Assembly (NCBI GenBank): GCA_020025115.1
Contig: JAHHSP010000047.1
Coordinates: 1 to 8,271 of the forward strand
Origin: Collinsella sp.
GTDB lineage: Bacteria; Actinomycetota; Coriobacteriia; Coriobacteriales; Coriobacteriaceae
Direction: 5' to 3'
DNA: 8,271 nt
The notes under the pieces are model-generated. The model searched no databases. It was given only the letters and a program-made list of their open reading frames with translations, and was not told where the DNA came from. The position numbers were made by a program, and so were the translations under genes. Of this stretch, positions 7,896-8,271 are shown piece by piece. How positions within the stretch are numbered: position 1 is the stretch's first letter; every line of letters starts with the position of its first letter.

Positions 7896-8271
7896 CTACG
7901 TCGCCGACTTGGGGGAATCCACGCGACTTGAGGTATCCGGGTGGATCGTCATCGTCTGGAAACGATTGGCCATGTACTCGTTATCGAAATGCTCGGCATA
8001 GAACTCTTCGACCGGGGAGCTGGGCGGGATACCGCTTACGCGGCAGAACCAGCAGTCGAGCGCCTGGAGCGTCATGACGCCGTTTACCAACATGAGAGCG
8101 GTGACCGCGGCGGTCAGGGAGTAGCGCATCTTCCATGGGATCAGGTTGATGAGTTTGAGCAGGCGCGGCAAGCAGATCTTGATCCAGAACAGGCCGAGCG
8201 CCCCCCACATGAGCATGAACGGCGTGGATGTGCGCCCGGCAAACAGAATCGACATGGGGTCGGGGATGCCG
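7896..8271 (-). CDS. C-terminal part of a multi-pass membrane protein, CmpB-type 'putative ABC transporter permease' family
   Basis: The minus-strand frame is open to the window edge and ends with TAG at 7898-7896, so at least 125 C-terminal residues are present and the 5' end lies outside. It reads GIPDPMSILFAGRTSTPFM, then two hydrophobic segments. The first is about MLMWGALGLFWIKICLP and the second about LTAAVTALMLVNGVMTLQAL, separated by PRLLKLINLIPWKMRY. A polar tail of about 55 residues follows, with DCWFCRVSGIPP and EYMANRFQTMTI. The short loop with 'P.L.kLi..IP...R' between two helices matches the C-terminal end of that family, whose link to ABC transport is unproven. It converges on the MoaE-like gene with 79 bases between stops. 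No clear shared terminator with a T-run is visible there. Membrane nature is sure; family assignment is moderate. Confidence 0.65.
   Translation of the reverse strand, partial: GIPDPMSILFAGRTSTPFMLMWGALGLFWIKICLPRLLKLINLIPWKMRYSLTAAVTALMLVNGVMTLQALDCWFCRVSGIPPSSPVEEFYAEHFDNEYMANRFQTMTIHPDTSSRVDSPKSAT

Overview
The window is about 8.3 kb of GC-rich bacterial chromosome carrying housekeeping biosynthesis genes and a few accessory ones. Its features are carAB, purE, a class B sortase with a basic disordered cytoplasmic tail, GTG starts, strong GGAGG ribosome-binding sites and GC-rich third codon positions. Together these suggest a high-GC Gram-positive, most likely an anaerobic Coriobacteriia member (Collinsella/Olsenella type). 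That assignment is inference from gene content and style; there is no rRNA to confirm it.

Layout on the + strand. carA (54-1424) and carB (1426-4710) form a tight pair one base apart. They encode the glutaminase and synthetase subunits of carbamoyl-phosphate synthase, the entry step for pyrimidines and arginine. A clear hairpin terminator follows at 4768-4806. Next comes a 565-bp gene-free gap (4711-5275) that is less GC-rich in its middle, with several hairpins, a run of nine G and a GC-rich leader. A small winged-helix DNA-binding protein (5276-5605) follows. Then purE (5703-6179), with a good -10 box, is followed 6 bases later by a class B sortase gene (6186-7220), so the two are probably co-transcribed.

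Between the sortase gene and the next gene (7221-7411) lie near-tandem copies of a 25-bp GATC/GGGGAC repeat and a strong intrinsic terminator. The left arm of that terminator can pair instead with sequences downstream, including the eight bases directly before the next start codon. The gene it precedes (7412-7816) encodes a short MoaE-like protein that lacks part of the canonical molybdopterin synthase active site. The window ends with the 3' part of a convergent minus-strand gene (7896-8271) for a membrane protein resembling the CmpB-type 'putative ABC transporter permease' family.

There is no CRISPR array, phage, transposase, rRNA or tRNA. The points most worth following are the possible attenuator in front of the MoaE-like gene, the degenerate MoaE active site, the roughly 36-residue insertion in the CarA glutaminase domain, and the structured non-coding gap after carB.
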